Positions 34,682 to 43,782 of a stretch of DNA of 64,000 nucleotides are shown one piece after another. The first letter of the stretch is position 1. The number at the start of each line of letters is the position of its first letter. The position numbers and the translations under genes were made by a program. The DNA is taken from positions 62,001 to 126,000 of the forward strand of contig NZ_JACHVQ010000001.1 of assembly GCF_014190805.1 (NCBI RefSeq), written 5' to 3'. The DNA is from Flexivirga oryzae. GTDB taxonomy: Bacteria > Actinomycetota > Actinomycetes > Actinomycetales > Dermatophilaceae. The notes below the pieces were generated by a model. It saw only the letters and a program-made list of their open reading frames with translations, made no database searches and was not told the DNA's origin.

Positions 34682-35421
34682 CCGCGCAAATGACATCCCT
34701 CGACGCCGAGGTGATGTCCGCCCTGTCCACGGTCGTCGACCCGGAGCTGGACGAGCCGATCACCGACCTCGGTTTCGTGCGGTCGATCATCCTCGACGAC
34801 CTCGGTGTCGAGGTGCACCTGCGGCTCCCGACGTCGTTCTGCTCGCCCAACTTCGCCTACCTGATGGCATCGGACGCGATGGACGCGCTGCGGCTGATGC
34901 CCGGCGGTGGCGTGGTCCGGGTGATGCTGGACGACCACCACGACTCCGACAAGATCAACCTCGGTCTCGCCACCGACGCCGGCTACCGCGGCACCTTCGG
35001 CAACGAGGCGCACGAGGACCTGGAGGAGCTGCGCGCGACCTTCAAGCGCAAGGCACACATCGCCTCGATGGAGCGCTCCTGCATGCAGATGCTGCAGCGG
35101 GGGACGTGGACCCTCGAGGAGTTGCCGCTGCTGGAGCTGCGGGACCTGCCCGACTGCGCGAAGACGAAGTCGCTGGTACGTCGCCGCGCCGCGATCGGGT
35201 TGCCCACCGCGCCCGACTCACGGGTGCTGGTGGACGGCGACGGCGTCGCCATACCCGAGCGGGACGTGCCGCTCCGGCTGCGGATGGCGGCAACCACGCG
35301 GCGCTCGATCGAGGGCAACGCGCACTTCTGCCGCGGGCTGCTGGCCACGCGGTACGCCGGATCCCAGGAGATCGACGCGATCACCGGACCGGTCATCACC
35401 GACCTGAGGAGCGGAGCATGA
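34678..35421 (+). CDS. DUF59/MIP18-type metal-cluster assembly protein with C-terminal extension
   Basis: Residues about 1-100 form a MIP18/DUF59 domain (STVVDPELDEPITDLGFVRS), which in other proteins helps assemble iron-sulfur or other metal clusters. Here it has SFCSPNFAYLMASDAM with a cysteine in the usual place. About 150 further residues follow, including SMERSCMQML and LPDCAK, which I do not recognise. Coupled by ATGA overlaps to genes on both sides, it probably helps mature the monooxygenase iron centre. That is an inference from family and operon. Confidence 0.75.
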   Translation: MTAQMTSLDAEVMSALSTVVDPELDEPITDLGFVRSIILDDLGVEVHLRLPTSFCSPNFAYLMASDAMDALRLMPGGGVVRVMLDDHHDSDKINLGLATDAGYRGTFGNEAHEDLEELRATFKRKAHIASMERSCMQMLQRGTWTLEELPLLELRDLPDCAKTKSLVRRRAAIGLPTAPDSRVLVDGDGVAIPERDVPLRLRMAATTRRSIEGNAHFCRGLLATRYAGSQEIDAITGPVITDLRSGA

Positions 35422-36443
35422 GAGCAGTACGGGTTGTCGGCTATCACCAGGACCTGCAGATGGTCGAGATCGACGAACCGACGGTCCAGGGTCCGCTCGA
35501 CGTGATCGTGAAGATCGGCGCGGCCGGCGTGTGCCGCACCGATCTGCACATCCTCGAGGGCCAGTGGGAGGCCAAGAGCGGCGTGCAGCTGCCCTACACG
35601 ATCGGTCACGAGAACGCCGGCTGGGTGCACGCGGTCGGCGACGCGGTCACCAACGTGGCCGTCGGCGACAAGGTGATCCTGCACCCGCTGGTCACCTGCG
35701 GACTGTGTCGCGCCTGTCGCCTCGGCGACGACGTGCACTGCGAGAACAACCAGTTCCCGGGCATCAACACCGACGGCGGGTATGCCGAATACCTGCGGAC
35801 CAGCGCGCGCAGCTGCGTGAAACTGGACGACTCGCTGGAGCCGGCCGACGTCGCGGCGCTCGCCGACGCGGGACTGACCGCGCAGCACGCCTGTGCCAAG
35901 GCGGCCCGGCTGCTGCGGCCGGGCGACGTGTGCGCCGTCATCGGCGCCGGCGGCCTGGGCCACATCGGGATCCAGTGCATGAAGGCGATGTCGTCGGCGA
36001 CGCTCGTCGTCGTCGACCGCAACCCGGAGGCGCTCGCGCTCGCCAAGGAGATCGGCGCCGACCACACGGTGCTCGCCGACGGCAACCACGTCGAGGCGGT
36101 GCGTGAGTTCAGCGGCGGCGCCGGCGTCGCGGCGGTGCTCGACTTCGTCGGTGAAGGCGGTGCGACCGCCGAGGGTGTCGCGATGTTGCGCAACGCGGGC
36201 AACTACTACGTCATCGGGTACGGCGAGAACATCGACGTCCCGACGATCGACGTCATCTCCACCGAGATCAACTTCATCGGCAACCTGGTCGGTTCGTACA
36301 CCGACCTGCAGGACCTGATGACCCTTGCCGCGCAGGGCAAGGTCAAGCTCCACACCGCGCAGTACAAGCTCGACGACTTCCAACAGGCGATCGACGACCT
36401 CGACGCCGGAAAGGTCCGTGGTCGCGCGATCCTCATCCCGTGA
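35418..36443 (+). CDS. Zinc-dependent alcohol dehydrogenase of the monooxygenase operon
   Basis: The 341-residue medium-chain dehydrogenase has the catalytic zinc residues CRTDLH and GHENAG, the structural zinc cysteines CGLCRACRLGDDVHC, and the NAD site GAGGLGHIG. It likely oxidises the alcohol made by the monooxygenase, for example 2-propanol to acetone (the PrmE role). Its ATG at 35418 overlaps the previous stop by 4 bp. Confidence 0.88.
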   Translation: MRAVRVVGYHQDLQMVEIDEPTVQGPLDVIVKIGAAGVCRTDLHILEGQWEAKSGVQLPYTIGHENAGWVHAVGDAVTNVAVGDKVILHPLVTCGLCRACRLGDDVHCENNQFPGINTDGGYAEYLRTSARSCVKLDDSLEPADVAALADAGLTAQHACAKAARLLRPGDVCAVIGAGGLGHIGIQCMKAMSSATLVVVDRNPEALALAKEIGADHTVLADGNHVEAVREFSGGAGVAAVLDFVGEGGATAEGVAMLRNAGNYYVIGYGENIDVPTIDVISTEINFIGNLVGSYTDLQDLMTLAAQGKVKLHTAQYKLDDFQQAIDDLDAGKVRGRAILIP

Positions 36444-36498
36444 CCCTGCCAATCACCATCATCACGAATCAATAGCAATACCAAGGGAGTAGGTCGCG

Positions 36499-38148
36499 AT
36501 GGCCAAACAACTCAGATTCAACGTGGACGCCCGGAAGCAGCTCGAGCTCGGGGTCAACGTCCTGGCGGACGCCGTGAAGGTGACGCTCGGACCGAAGGGC
36601 CGCAACGCGGTGCTGGAGAAGCTCACCGGGCCCCCGACGATCACCAACGACGGCGTGACGATCGCCCGCGAGATCCAGGTCAGCGAGCCGTTCGCCAACA
36701 TGGGCGCGCAACTCGTCAAGGAAGTCGCGATGAAGACCAACGGTGCGGTCGGTGACGGCACCACGACCGCGACCGTCCTGGCCCAGGCCATGGTCCGCGA
36801 AGGTCTGAAATCCGTTGACCAGGGCGCGAACCCGATGCGCGTGCGACGCGGGATTGAGGACACCGTCGCGGCCGTGGTGGAGACCCTGCGCCAGCGCGCG
36901 ACCCCGGTGTCCGGCCCGGAGGATCTGGAACGGATCGCCACCCTGGCCGCGAACGACGACGAGCGCATCGGCCGCGTCATCGCCGAGGCGCTGACCACCG
37001 TCGGAAGCGACGGCGTGGTCGAGATCGAGGACTCGGACGACGCCGGACTGCACGTGGACATCGTCGACGGGGTGGAACTGGACCACGGGTTCATCTCGCC
37101 GTACATGGTGACCGACCAGGACCGGATGGAGGCGAGTCTCGACAACCCGGTCGTGTTGCTCACCAACAAGACGATCTCGCAGGTGCAGGACCTCATGCCC
37201 ACCGTGGAGGCGGCCCGCAGGGTCGACCGGCCACTGCTGATCCTGGCCGAGAACGTCGAGGGCCCGGCGCTGCAGATGATCGTCAGCGGCAACGTGCACA
37301 AGACCTTCCAGTCCGTCGTGGTGCGCGCGCCCGGGTTCGGGCACCGTCGGGTCGCCGAGTTGGAGGACCTCGCCGTCGTGCTCGGTGGCCGTGTCGTCAG
37401 CGACGACTCGGGCGTCTCCCTCCCGGAGGTCACCGAGCGCGACCTCGGCCAGTGCGCGCACATCACGGTCACCGAGGAGAGCACGACCATCCTGGGCGGC
37501 AAGGGTGAGGGACAGTCCGTGACCGCCCGGATCGGCCAGCTGGAGAAGCAACTCGAGCGGGCCCGCATCGAGCACGACCAGGACAGCCTGCGGTTGCGGA
37601 TCGCTCGGCTCGCCGGACGGATCGCCGTCGTGCGGGTGGGCGGTGCGACCAGCGTCGAGCAGAAGGAGCGCATGCTGCGCACCGAGGACTCGCTCGCGGC
37701 GGCGAAGGCCGCCCTCGAGGAGGGTGTCGTTGCAGGCGGCGGGACCGCGCTGGCCCAGGCCGCCGGTTCGGTGGACCAGGTCGAACTGACCGGCGACGCC
37801 GCCGTGGGCCGCGAGGTGGTGCGACGCGCGCTCGGTGAACCGCTGCGGTGGATCGCGATCAATGCGGGGTATGACGGGGACGAGGTGCTGCAACGCGTTG
37901 CGACCTCCGCGGTCGGTGAGGGCTTCAACGCGCTCAACGGCAGTTACACCCGCCTGGCCGACTCCGGCGTGCTCGACGCGCTGAAGGTGACCCGGACCGC
38001 CCTGGAGAGTGCTGCGTCCATCGCGGCGCTGCTGATCACCACCGAGACCGCGATCGTGGAAGAGGTCATGGTGAACCCCGGGGCGATCATCGCACCCGGA
38101 TTCGGGGACCTCGCCGAGGGCATGGTCCGGCCCTCGAACATCTACTGA
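36499..38148 (+). CDS. mimG: GroEL-like chaperonin dedicated to the diiron monooxygenase (MimG type)
   Basis: The 549-residue chaperonin is clearly GroEL-related (TLGPKGRNAVLEKL, TNDGVTIAREI, GDGTTTATVLAQ, EEGVVAGGGTAL) but diverges from housekeeping GroEL, lacks a GGM-type tail and has no groES beside it. In mycobacteria the mim operon encodes such a protein, MimG, which is needed to fold the hydroxylase large subunit. Position in this operon supports the same role. No CIRCE element is visible upstream. Confidence 0.9.
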   Translation: MAKQLRFNVDARKQLELGVNVLADAVKVTLGPKGRNAVLEKLTGPPTITNDGVTIAREIQVSEPFANMGAQLVKEVAMKTNGAVGDGTTTATVLAQAMVREGLKSVDQGANPMRVRRGIEDTVAAVVETLRQRATPVSGPEDLERIATLAANDDERIGRVIAEALTTVGSDGVVEIEDSDDAGLHVDIVDGVELDHGFISPYMVTDQDRMEASLDNPVVLLTNKTISQVQDLMPTVEAARRVDRPLLILAENVEGPALQMIVSGNVHKTFQSVVVRAPGFGHRRVAELEDLAVVLGGRVVSDDSGVSLPEVTERDLGQCAHITVTEESTTILGGKGEGQSVTARIGQLEKQLERARIEHDQDSLRLRIARLAGRIAVVRVGGATSVEQKERMLRTEDSLAAAKAALEEGVVAGGGTALAQAAGSVDQVELTGDAAVGREVVRRALGEPLRWIAINAGYDGDEVLQRVATSAVGEGFNALNGSYTRLADSGVLDALKVTRTALESAASIAALLITTETAIVEEVMVNPGAIIAPGFGDLAEGMVRPSNIY

Positions 38149-38157
38149 TCCGAGTGG

Positions 38158-38385
38158 GTGGTCGTGATGACAGCGCCGGCGTTCGGGGCGTTCCTGGTTG
38201 AAGCGGGTGCGTTGTTGACCGTGATGCTGCTGGCCCGGCGGTACGCACTGCAGCATGTGCCGCAGTGCTACCTGCCGCGCTGGGTGCGCGTCCGTGAACA
38301 GCGCCGTGAGCACCTGTGCCGGCTGGCCACGACGCCGGCGCTCGCGGCCACCCTCCTCGGTGTGATGCTGATCCTCATCGCGTAA
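38158..38385 (+). CDS. Small two-helix membrane protein of unknown function
   Basis: The 75-residue protein has an N-terminal hydrophobic segment (AFGAFLVEAGALLTVMLLA), a basic middle (RREHLCRLATT) and a C-terminal hydrophobic end (LAATLLGVMLILIA). Starts at GTG 38158 or ATG 38167 are possible. It lies 9 bp after the chaperonin gene and before the ABM gene, so it is probably part of the operon. I do not recognise a family. Confidence 0.6.
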   Translation: MVVMTAPAFGAFLVEAGALLTVMLLARRYALQHVPQCYLPRWVRVREQRREHLCRLATTPALAATLLGVMLILIA

Positions 38386-38412
38386 TTCACGACAACCCAA
38401 GGAGGACGAACG

Positions 38413-38736
38413 ATGATCTTCATCACCGCGAAGTTCAAGGTGAAGCCCGAGGACGCCGACGACTGGCCGGACATCGCACGCGAATTCACCAGCGCTACGA
38501 GGGCCGAGCCCGGCTGCCTGTGGTTCGACTGGTCGCGCAGCCTCGACGACTCGACCGAGTACGTGCTGGTCGAGGCGTTCCGTGACGGGGACGCCGGTGG
38601 CGCACATGTGAACTCCGACCACTTCAAGGCGGCGCAGCGCGACCTGCCGCCATACCTGGTCGAAACCCCTCGGATCGTCAACTTCGAGGTCGAGGGCACC
38701 GACTGGTCACGGTTGGGCGAACTCGCCGTCGACTGA
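38413..38736 (+). CDS. Antibiotic biosynthesis monooxygenase (ABM/YgiN-like) domain protein
   Basis: The 107-residue ferredoxin-fold protein shows the ABM pattern: ITAKFKVKPEDADDW, FTSATRAEPGCLWFDWSRS, YVLVEAFRDGDAGGAHVNSD and HFKAAQRDLP. Family members oxidise quinols or other phenolics without a cofactor. In this operon it might act on a hydroxylated aromatic product or on quinones formed from it, which would suit a phenol-type substrate. AAGGAGG lies upstream. Confidence 0.82.
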   Translation: MIFITAKFKVKPEDADDWPDIAREFTSATRAEPGCLWFDWSRSLDDSTEYVLVEAFRDGDAGGAHVNSDHFKAAQRDLPPYLVETPRIVNFEVEGTDWSRLGELAVD

Positions 38737-38827
38737 CCCTGGTGCGGGTGCGTGCCTGGATCTGACACCCCTGTGGCTCGTCGGCTCGGACGTCGACGGC
38801 TCATTCGATATCAAGGAAAGGCAACTC

Positions 38828-39886
38828 ATGAAAGCGCTCGTCTATCACGGTCCGGGGAACAAGGCGTGGGAGGACGTGCCCGAGCCGGTGTTGCAGGACC
38901 CGACCGACGCGATCGTGCGGGTCGAGACGACCACGATCTGCGGCACCGACCTGCACATCCTCAAGGGCGACGTGCCGGCGGTCACCGACGGCCGGATCCT
39001 CGGGCACGAGGGCGTCGGCGTGGTCACCGAGGTCGGCCCCGAGTGCCGGAACGTCGCGGTCGGCGACCGGGTGATCATCTCCTGCATCAGCAAGTGCATG
39101 AGCTGTGACTACTGCAAGCGCGGTCTGACCTCGCACTGCCAGACCCTCGGCGGCATCGGCTGGATCTTCGGGCACCTGATCGACGGCACCCAGGCCGAGC
39201 TGGTCCGGGTCCCGTATGCCGACAACGGCCTGATCCCGTTGCCGGACGGTGTCAGCGCGGAGCAGGGCGCGATGCTCAGCGACATACTGCCAACCGGCTT
39301 CGAGATCGGCGTTCTCAACGGCGCTGTTACCGAGGGCGATGTCGTCGCGGTGATCGGTGCCGGCCCGGTCGGGCTGGCGGCGATCATGACGGCAGCATCG
39401 CGTGGTGCCGCCAAGGTCATCGCCGTCGACGGCAACAAGTTCCGGTTGGAGGAGTCGCGTGACTTCGGGGCGACGGACACGGTGGACGTCGGTGCGGGCG
39501 GCGACGTGGTCGAGGAGCTGAAGAAGCTCAGCCGCGACGGACTCGGCGTCGATGTCGCGATCGAGGCGGTCGGCATACCAGCCACGTTCGCGACCGCGCT
39601 GGACTCGGTGCGACCCGGCGGGCACGTCGCCAATGTCGGCGTGCACGGCGAGCCGGTGACCCTGCCGATCGAGCGGGACTGGATCAACAACCTGACGATC
39701 ACCACGGGTCTGGTCAACGCGACCACGGCACCCGAGCTGCTGGGTGAGATCACGGCCGGGCGGATCGACCCGGGCAAGTTCGTCACGCACCGGTTCACCT
39801 TCGACCAGATGCTCGAGGCGTACGACACGTTCGCGCGCGCCGCGGACGAGCACGCGATCAAGGTCATCATCAGCCGCGAGTCCTGA
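38828..39886 (+). CDS. Second zinc-dependent (secondary) alcohol dehydrogenase
   Basis: The 352-residue medium-chain dehydrogenase has CGTDLHILKG and GHEGVG for the catalytic zinc, a cysteine-rich segment CISKCMSCDYCKRGLTSHC, and the cofactor region GAGPVGLAAIMTAASRGAAK. Features resemble secondary-alcohol and isopropanol dehydrogenases. It differs enough from the enzyme at 35418-36443 that the two may take different alcohols or work in opposite directions. AAGGAAAGGC precedes the ATG. Confidence 0.87.
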   Translation: MKALVYHGPGNKAWEDVPEPVLQDPTDAIVRVETTTICGTDLHILKGDVPAVTDGRILGHEGVGVVTEVGPECRNVAVGDRVIISCISKCMSCDYCKRGLTSHCQTLGGIGWIFGHLIDGTQAELVRVPYADNGLIPLPDGVSAEQGAMLSDILPTGFEIGVLNGAVTEGDVVAVIGAGPVGLAAIMTAASRGAAKVIAVDGNKFRLEESRDFGATDTVDVGAGGDVVEELKKLSRDGLGVDVAIEAVGIPATFATALDSVRPGGHVANVGVHGEPVTLPIERDWINNLTITTGLVNATTAPELLGEITAGRIDPGKFVTHRFTFDQMLEAYDTFARAADEHAIKVIISRES

Positions 39887-39899
39887 GAAGAGCGCTTCG

Positions 39900-40205
39900 G
39901 TGCGTGATGCGGAAGAGGTCGGCGAGGCGGAGTGGATGCGTTATGCGTTGCTGCGGATCCACCGCCTCGTCGACAAGCCGCGCGCGGACATGACCGAGGA
40001 CGAGTTCACCATCTTCACGTTCGCGCAGAACGCGCTCGCGCTCGGAGACCCGGTGATCGCGGCACCGGCGCGCGGTGCCGGCGTGCGGTTGTGCCGGATC
40101 TGCCTGGCGGAGTGGACCTTTCGGTCGACCCCGGATCATGTGCACGGCTGCCCTGCCGGGAGGTCGTCCGCATCTCAGATTGAGACGGAGGACGGGGCGG
40201 TCTGA
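39900..40205 (+). CDS. Small protein with a CxxC/HxHxC cluster, unknown function
   Basis: The 101-residue protein begins at GTG 39900 (GAGAAG upstream) and has a helical N-terminal half and a C-terminal possible metal site: CRIC and, 14 residues on, HVHGC. A later ATG at 39936 is an alternative start. It follows the second alcohol dehydrogenase by 13 bp. I do not recognise the family. The palindrome at 40173-40185 lies inside its last codons. Confidence 0.6.
   Translation: MRDAEEVGEAEWMRYALLRIHRLVDKPRADMTEDEFTIFTFAQNALALGDPVIAAPARGAGVRLCRICLAEWTFRSTPDHVHGCPAGRSSASQIETEDGAV
40173..40185. promoter_or_regulatory. Second TCTCA-N3-TGAGA palindrome, upstream of the NRAMP gene
   Basis: TCTCAGATTGAGA followed by CG matches 14 of 15 bases of the site upstream of prmA (TCTCACATTGAGACG). 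Its end is 109 bp before the NRAMP start, the same distance as at prmA. It overlaps the end of the 101-residue protein gene. Confidence 0.6.
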
Positions 40206-40293
40206 GCAATAGCATCGACTGTCCGCACTGAACCCGTTCACCGCCAGCGATCTCCTGATCGTCCTGGCAGCGACACCGCGAAGGTAGGCGCCC

Positions 40294-41526
40294 ATGCACC
40301 AGAAGGTGAGGAATCCCACCGGGGTTCGCACCCTGGTGCCCGCCTGCATGGCAGCGGTCGCCTACATCGACCCGGGCAACTTCGGGGTCAATGTCGAGTC
40401 GGGCGCCAGCTACGGTTACGCGCTCGCGTGGGTCGTCATCGCAGCAAGCATCGTCGGCATGGTGGTGCAGTACCTCGCGGCCAAACTGGGGGCAGCCACC
40501 GGTCTCAGCCTGGCCGAGAACTGCCGGGAGCGGTGCTCCGGGCCCGTGCGGGTGCAGTTGTGGCTGGTCACCGAACTCGTCGTGATCATGACCGATCTCG
40601 CCGAACTGGTCGGCGGCGCGTTCGCGCTCAACATCCTCTTCGGCGTGCCGTTGCTCGTCGGTGCCGTGATCGTGGGTGCCGTCAGCTTCGTGGTCCTCGC
40701 GATCCGGGTGCGCGGTCATGAAGGGTTCGAGGTGCTCGTCCTGGCACTGCTGGCGATGGTGGTCATCGCGGTCCTGTGGCAGACGGTCATCGCTGGGGTG
40801 GACCTGGACCGGCTCGCCACCGAGATCGCTCCCGGGCCGATGGAGCCGTCGGCGGCGCTGCTCGCTGCCGGGATCGTCGGCGCGACGGTGATGCCGCACG
40901 CCCTGCACTTCCAGTCGGCGGTGTGCCGTCCGGTGCCGGTGGTCACGGCGGCCGGTGCGCACGGCAAGGGGGTCGGTCGCGACGGCGGGTCTGCCTCGAT
41001 CGCCCGGGACCTGCGGCGCAGCGTGGTGATCGCGATGTCCGTCGTGGGGCTCGCCAACGTGGCGATCGTGCTGGCGGCGGCAGTGCTGCCGGAGTCGGCG
41101 TCCGGCGATCTCGCGGCGGCGTACGCCGCGTTCGGTGACGTCGCAGGGCACGGTGCGGCCGTGCTGTTCGCGCTGGCACTGCTCGCGTCCGGTCTCGCGT
41201 CCACGGTCGTCGGTGCCTACACCGGCCAGGTCGTGATGCAGGGGTTCCTGCGCCGGTCCTACACGGTGTGGGTGCGCCGGGTCGTCTCGCTCGCGCCGCC
41301 GCTGGTGTTGCTGGCGCTCGGACTGAACGCGACCCAGGCCCTGGTGCTCAGCCAGGTGGTGCTGTCCTTCGCGGCGCCCACCAGCCTCATCCCGCTGGTG
41401 TTGTTCACCCGGCGGCGCGCCGTGATGGGCGACCTGGTCAACCGGCCGCTCACGACGTGGGTCGCGGGCGCCGCGACGGTGCTGATCATCGCGCTCAACG
41501 CGTACGTGCTGCTGGCCCTGGTCTGA
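40294..41526 (+). CDS. NRAMP-family divalent metal (Mn/Fe) transporter
   Basis: The 410-residue membrane protein has eleven or so helices and the NRAMP signatures DPGN in helix 1 (YIDPGNFGVNVESG) and MPH in helix 6 (GATVMPHALHFQ). It imports Mn2+ or Fe2+ with protons. Next to a diiron enzyme operon, and sharing the palindrome at 40173-40185, it may supply iron for the hydroxylase; this is an inference. A strong terminator follows. Confidence 0.9.
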   Translation: MHQKVRNPTGVRTLVPACMAAVAYIDPGNFGVNVESGASYGYALAWVVIAASIVGMVVQYLAAKLGAATGLSLAENCRERCSGPVRVQLWLVTELVVIMTDLAELVGGAFALNILFGVPLLVGAVIVGAVSFVVLAIRVRGHEGFEVLVLALLAMVVIAVLWQTVIAGVDLDRLATEIAPGPMEPSAALLAAGIVGATVMPHALHFQSAVCRPVPVVTAAGAHGKGVGRDGGSASIARDLRRSVVIAMSVVGLANVAIVLAAAVLPESASGDLAAAYAAFGDVAGHGAAVLFALALLASGLASTVVGAYTGQVVMQGFLRRSYTVWVRRVVSLAPPLVLLALGLNATQALVLSQVVLSFAAPTSLIPLVLFTRRRAVMGDLVNRPLTTWVAGAATVLIIALNAYVLLALV

Positions 41527-41594
41527 GACCACGCTCCCGTTCCCGGTATGCCGGATCCGGCACGCGCCGCGGACGGCATACCCCCTGAACGCCA

Positions 41595-41657
41595 GTGACG
41601 GCTCCCTCACCGACCGGACCCCGAGAACCCGGGGTCGGTCGACGGGGAAGCCGTCAC
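41595..41657. terminator. Bidirectional hairpin terminator after the NRAMP gene
   Basis: GTGACGGCT at 41595 pairs with AGCCGTCAC ending at 41657, and an inner stem CGACCGGACCCCG/CGGGGTCGGTCG continues it. It lies between the convergent NRAMP and permease genes. A second small inverted repeat (GGTATGCCG ... CGGCATACC) lies at 41546-41583. Confidence 0.8.
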
Positions 41658-41670
41658 GGGGTGGTGCGGT

Positions 41671-43383
41671 TCAGGCGGGGTCGGGCTTCGCGATCGCCGG
41701 GCCCGAGGGCTCGCCGGTGTCGAGGTCCGTCGGGTCGTAGTCCGCGTCGACGCGAGGGTCACCGGCCTCGACGAAGTAGTCGGCGACGACCGTCTCGTCC
41801 GTCCCGGCGGGCAGTTTCATCGCGTTGAACACGATCGTCAGCACGACGCCGACCAGGACGTTGATGATGACGGCGGTGAACGCGATGTAGCCGAGCTCGC
41901 CGATGACGGGGATGTTCGACAGCGAGCCACCGAAGTGCTTGGTGGCCGGGCTGGCGACCTCGTACGCCCGCCAGGTGCCGTAGACCATCGCGACTGCCCA
42001 GCCGGCGAGCAGCGCCCAGCGGTGCATCCACCGGGTGTAGAGGCCGATCACGATCGCCGGGAAGGTCTGCAGGATCCAGATGCCGCCGAGCAACTGCAGG
42101 TTGATGGCGTTCTGCTTGTCCATCGCCAGGACGAAGACGAGCGCGAACACCTTGACCACCAGCGACGTCAGCTTCGAGACCTTGGCCTCTTCCTTGACGG
42201 TCGCGTTCGGCCGGATCCATTCCTTGTAGATGTTGCGGGTGAACGTGTTGGCCGCGGCGATCGACATGATCGCGGCCGGCACCAGGGCGCCGATCGCGAT
42301 GGCTGCGAACGCGACTCCCGCGAACCAGCTCGGGAACTGGTCCTCGAACAGCTGCGGGACGACCAACTGCGGGTTGGCCTTGCCGTTCAGGCCGATCGGC
42401 TTCGTTCCGGCCGCGATGGCGACCCAGCCGAGCAGGGCCAGCAGTGCCAGCACGAAGGAGTATGCCGGCAGCATCGACGCGTTCTTGCGGATCGTGTTGC
42501 GGCTCTTGGAGGACAGCACCGCCGTGATCGAGTGCGGGTACATGAACAGCGCCATCGCGGAGCCGAATGCCAGTGTCACGTACGCCCATTGGGCCTTCGG
42601 TGCCACCGTGTCGGAGAAGGTCGCGTCGGCCGGTGCCGTCGACGCGGACTTGGCGTGCACCGTGTCGAAGATGTGGTGCCAGCCGCCGATCTTGGTGGGC
42701 AGGTAGATCACCGCGATGATGATCACCAGGTAGATCAGGATGTCCTTGACGAAGGCGATGATCGCCGGTGCGCGCAGTCCGCTGGTGTAGGTGTAGGCGG
42801 CGAGCACGACGAACGCGACGAACAGCGGCGCGTCGTTGGCGAACCAGTTGCCCTTGCCGCCGATGCCGGCGACCTCGAGCACCGCCTGAATGCCCACCAG
42901 TTGCAACGCGATGTAGGGGAGTGTCGCGACGAATCCGGTGACGGAGATCGCCAGCGACAGTTCGCGGGACCCGTAGCGACCGCGGACGAAGTCACCGGCG
43001 GTGACGTAGCCGTGCCGGTGGCTGACCGACCACATGCGCGACATGAAGAAGAAGATGATCGGGTAGAGCACGATCGTGTAGGGCACTGCGAAGAAGCCGC
43101 TGACCGCACCGGCGCTGAACATCGCTGCCGGGACCGCGACGAACGTGTATGCCGTGTAGAGGTCGCCGCCCAGGAGGAACCAGGTGATCCAGGTGCCGAA
43201 GCTGCGGCCGCCGAGCCCCCACTCGTCCAGCGACTCCAGGTCCTTGCCCCGGCGCCAGCGGGACGCCATGAAGCCCATGACGGTGACGAGCAGGAAGATG
43301 ACGATCAGCACGATGGTTGCCGCGACGTTCAGGCCGCCACCTGGGTGCGACGGGTTCGCCGACGCGGGAAGGAAGTTCGTCAT
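41671..43383 (-). CDS. Monocarboxylate (acetate/pyruvate) sodium:solute symporter, MctP type
   Basis: The 570-residue protein has about thirteen membrane helices and the SSF-family pattern GRSFGTWITWFLLGGDLYTA, with LPYIALQLVGIQAVLEVAG in helix 4-5. The pairing with a small DUF3311 protein is typical of MctP/MctC permeases for short monocarboxylates such as acetate, pyruvate or propionate. Products of the neighbouring pathways could be substrates but there is no direct evidence. Confidence 0.85.
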   Translation of the reverse strand: MTNFLPASANPSHPGGGLNVAATIVLIVIFLLVTVMGFMASRWRRGKDLESLDEWGLGGRSFGTWITWFLLGGDLYTAYTFVAVPAAMFSAGAVSGFFAVPYTIVLYPIIFFFMSRMWSVSHRHGYVTAGDFVRGRYGSRELSLAISVTGFVATLPYIALQLVGIQAVLEVAGIGGKGNWFANDAPLFVAFVVLAAYTYTSGLRAPAIIAFVKDILIYLVIIIAVIYLPTKIGGWHHIFDTVHAKSASTAPADATFSDTVAPKAQWAYVTLAFGSAMALFMYPHSITAVLSSKSRNTIRKNASMLPAYSFVLALLALLGWVAIAAGTKPIGLNGKANPQLVVPQLFEDQFPSWFAGVAFAAIAIGALVPAAIMSIAAANTFTRNIYKEWIRPNATVKEEAKVSKLTSLVVKVFALVFVLAMDKQNAINLQLLGGIWILQTFPAIVIGLYTRWMHRWALLAGWAVAMVYGTWRAYEVASPATKHFGGSLSNIPVIGELGYIAFTAVIINVLVGVVLTIVFNAMKLPAGTDETVVADYFVEAGDPRVDADYDPTDLDTGEPSGPAIAKPDPA

Positions 43384-43664
43384 GCGTCATCGCCTCCGGT
43401 GGTGTCGTCGGCTGCCTGGAACGGCACGTGCGGGCGAGCCTTCTGCACCAGCACGTAGGCGATCGACGTGCAGATGACGCAGAAGAAGACCAGCGCCATC
43501 TGGTACCAGATGAAGAACGGGAAGGCGCCGAGTCGCGGGCTGGTCTTGGCGTACCAACCGACGGGAACAAGCGCGATCATCGGCAGGAGAAGACAGATGC
43601 CGGCGAGGACCTGCAGGCGGCGATCCGCCGGTGGGGCCTTGTCAGGGTATTTGTGTTGAGCCAT
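43380..43664 (-). CDS. DUF3311 small membrane protein
   Basis: The 94-residue protein has two hydrophobic segments (LQVLAGICLLLPMIALVPVG and MALVFFCVICTSIAYVLV) and the DUF3311 pattern PRLGAFPFFIWYQ. It is the usual small partner of MctP-type symporters and overlaps that gene by 4 bp. Confidence 0.88.
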   Translation of the reverse strand: MAQHKYPDKAPPADRRLQVLAGICLLLPMIALVPVGWYAKTSPRLGAFPFFIWYQMALVFFCVICTSIAYVLVQKARPHVPFQAADDTTGGDDA

Positions 43665-43782
43665 CGAGTGCGACCTCGTTCTCAGGGGGTGACGGATGCT
43701 AACCGGGAAACGCTATCGCCGCGGTGTCCGCACATGTGAGATTTTCACGCACGAAACGCCGAGAGGCGGCGCGTCCGCGCAC

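Noticed and set aside
36444..36498. CIRCE element before the chaperonin gene
   Set aside because: The 55-bp gap has no inverted repeat of the TTAGCACTC type; the gene appears to be controlled with the monooxygenase operon.
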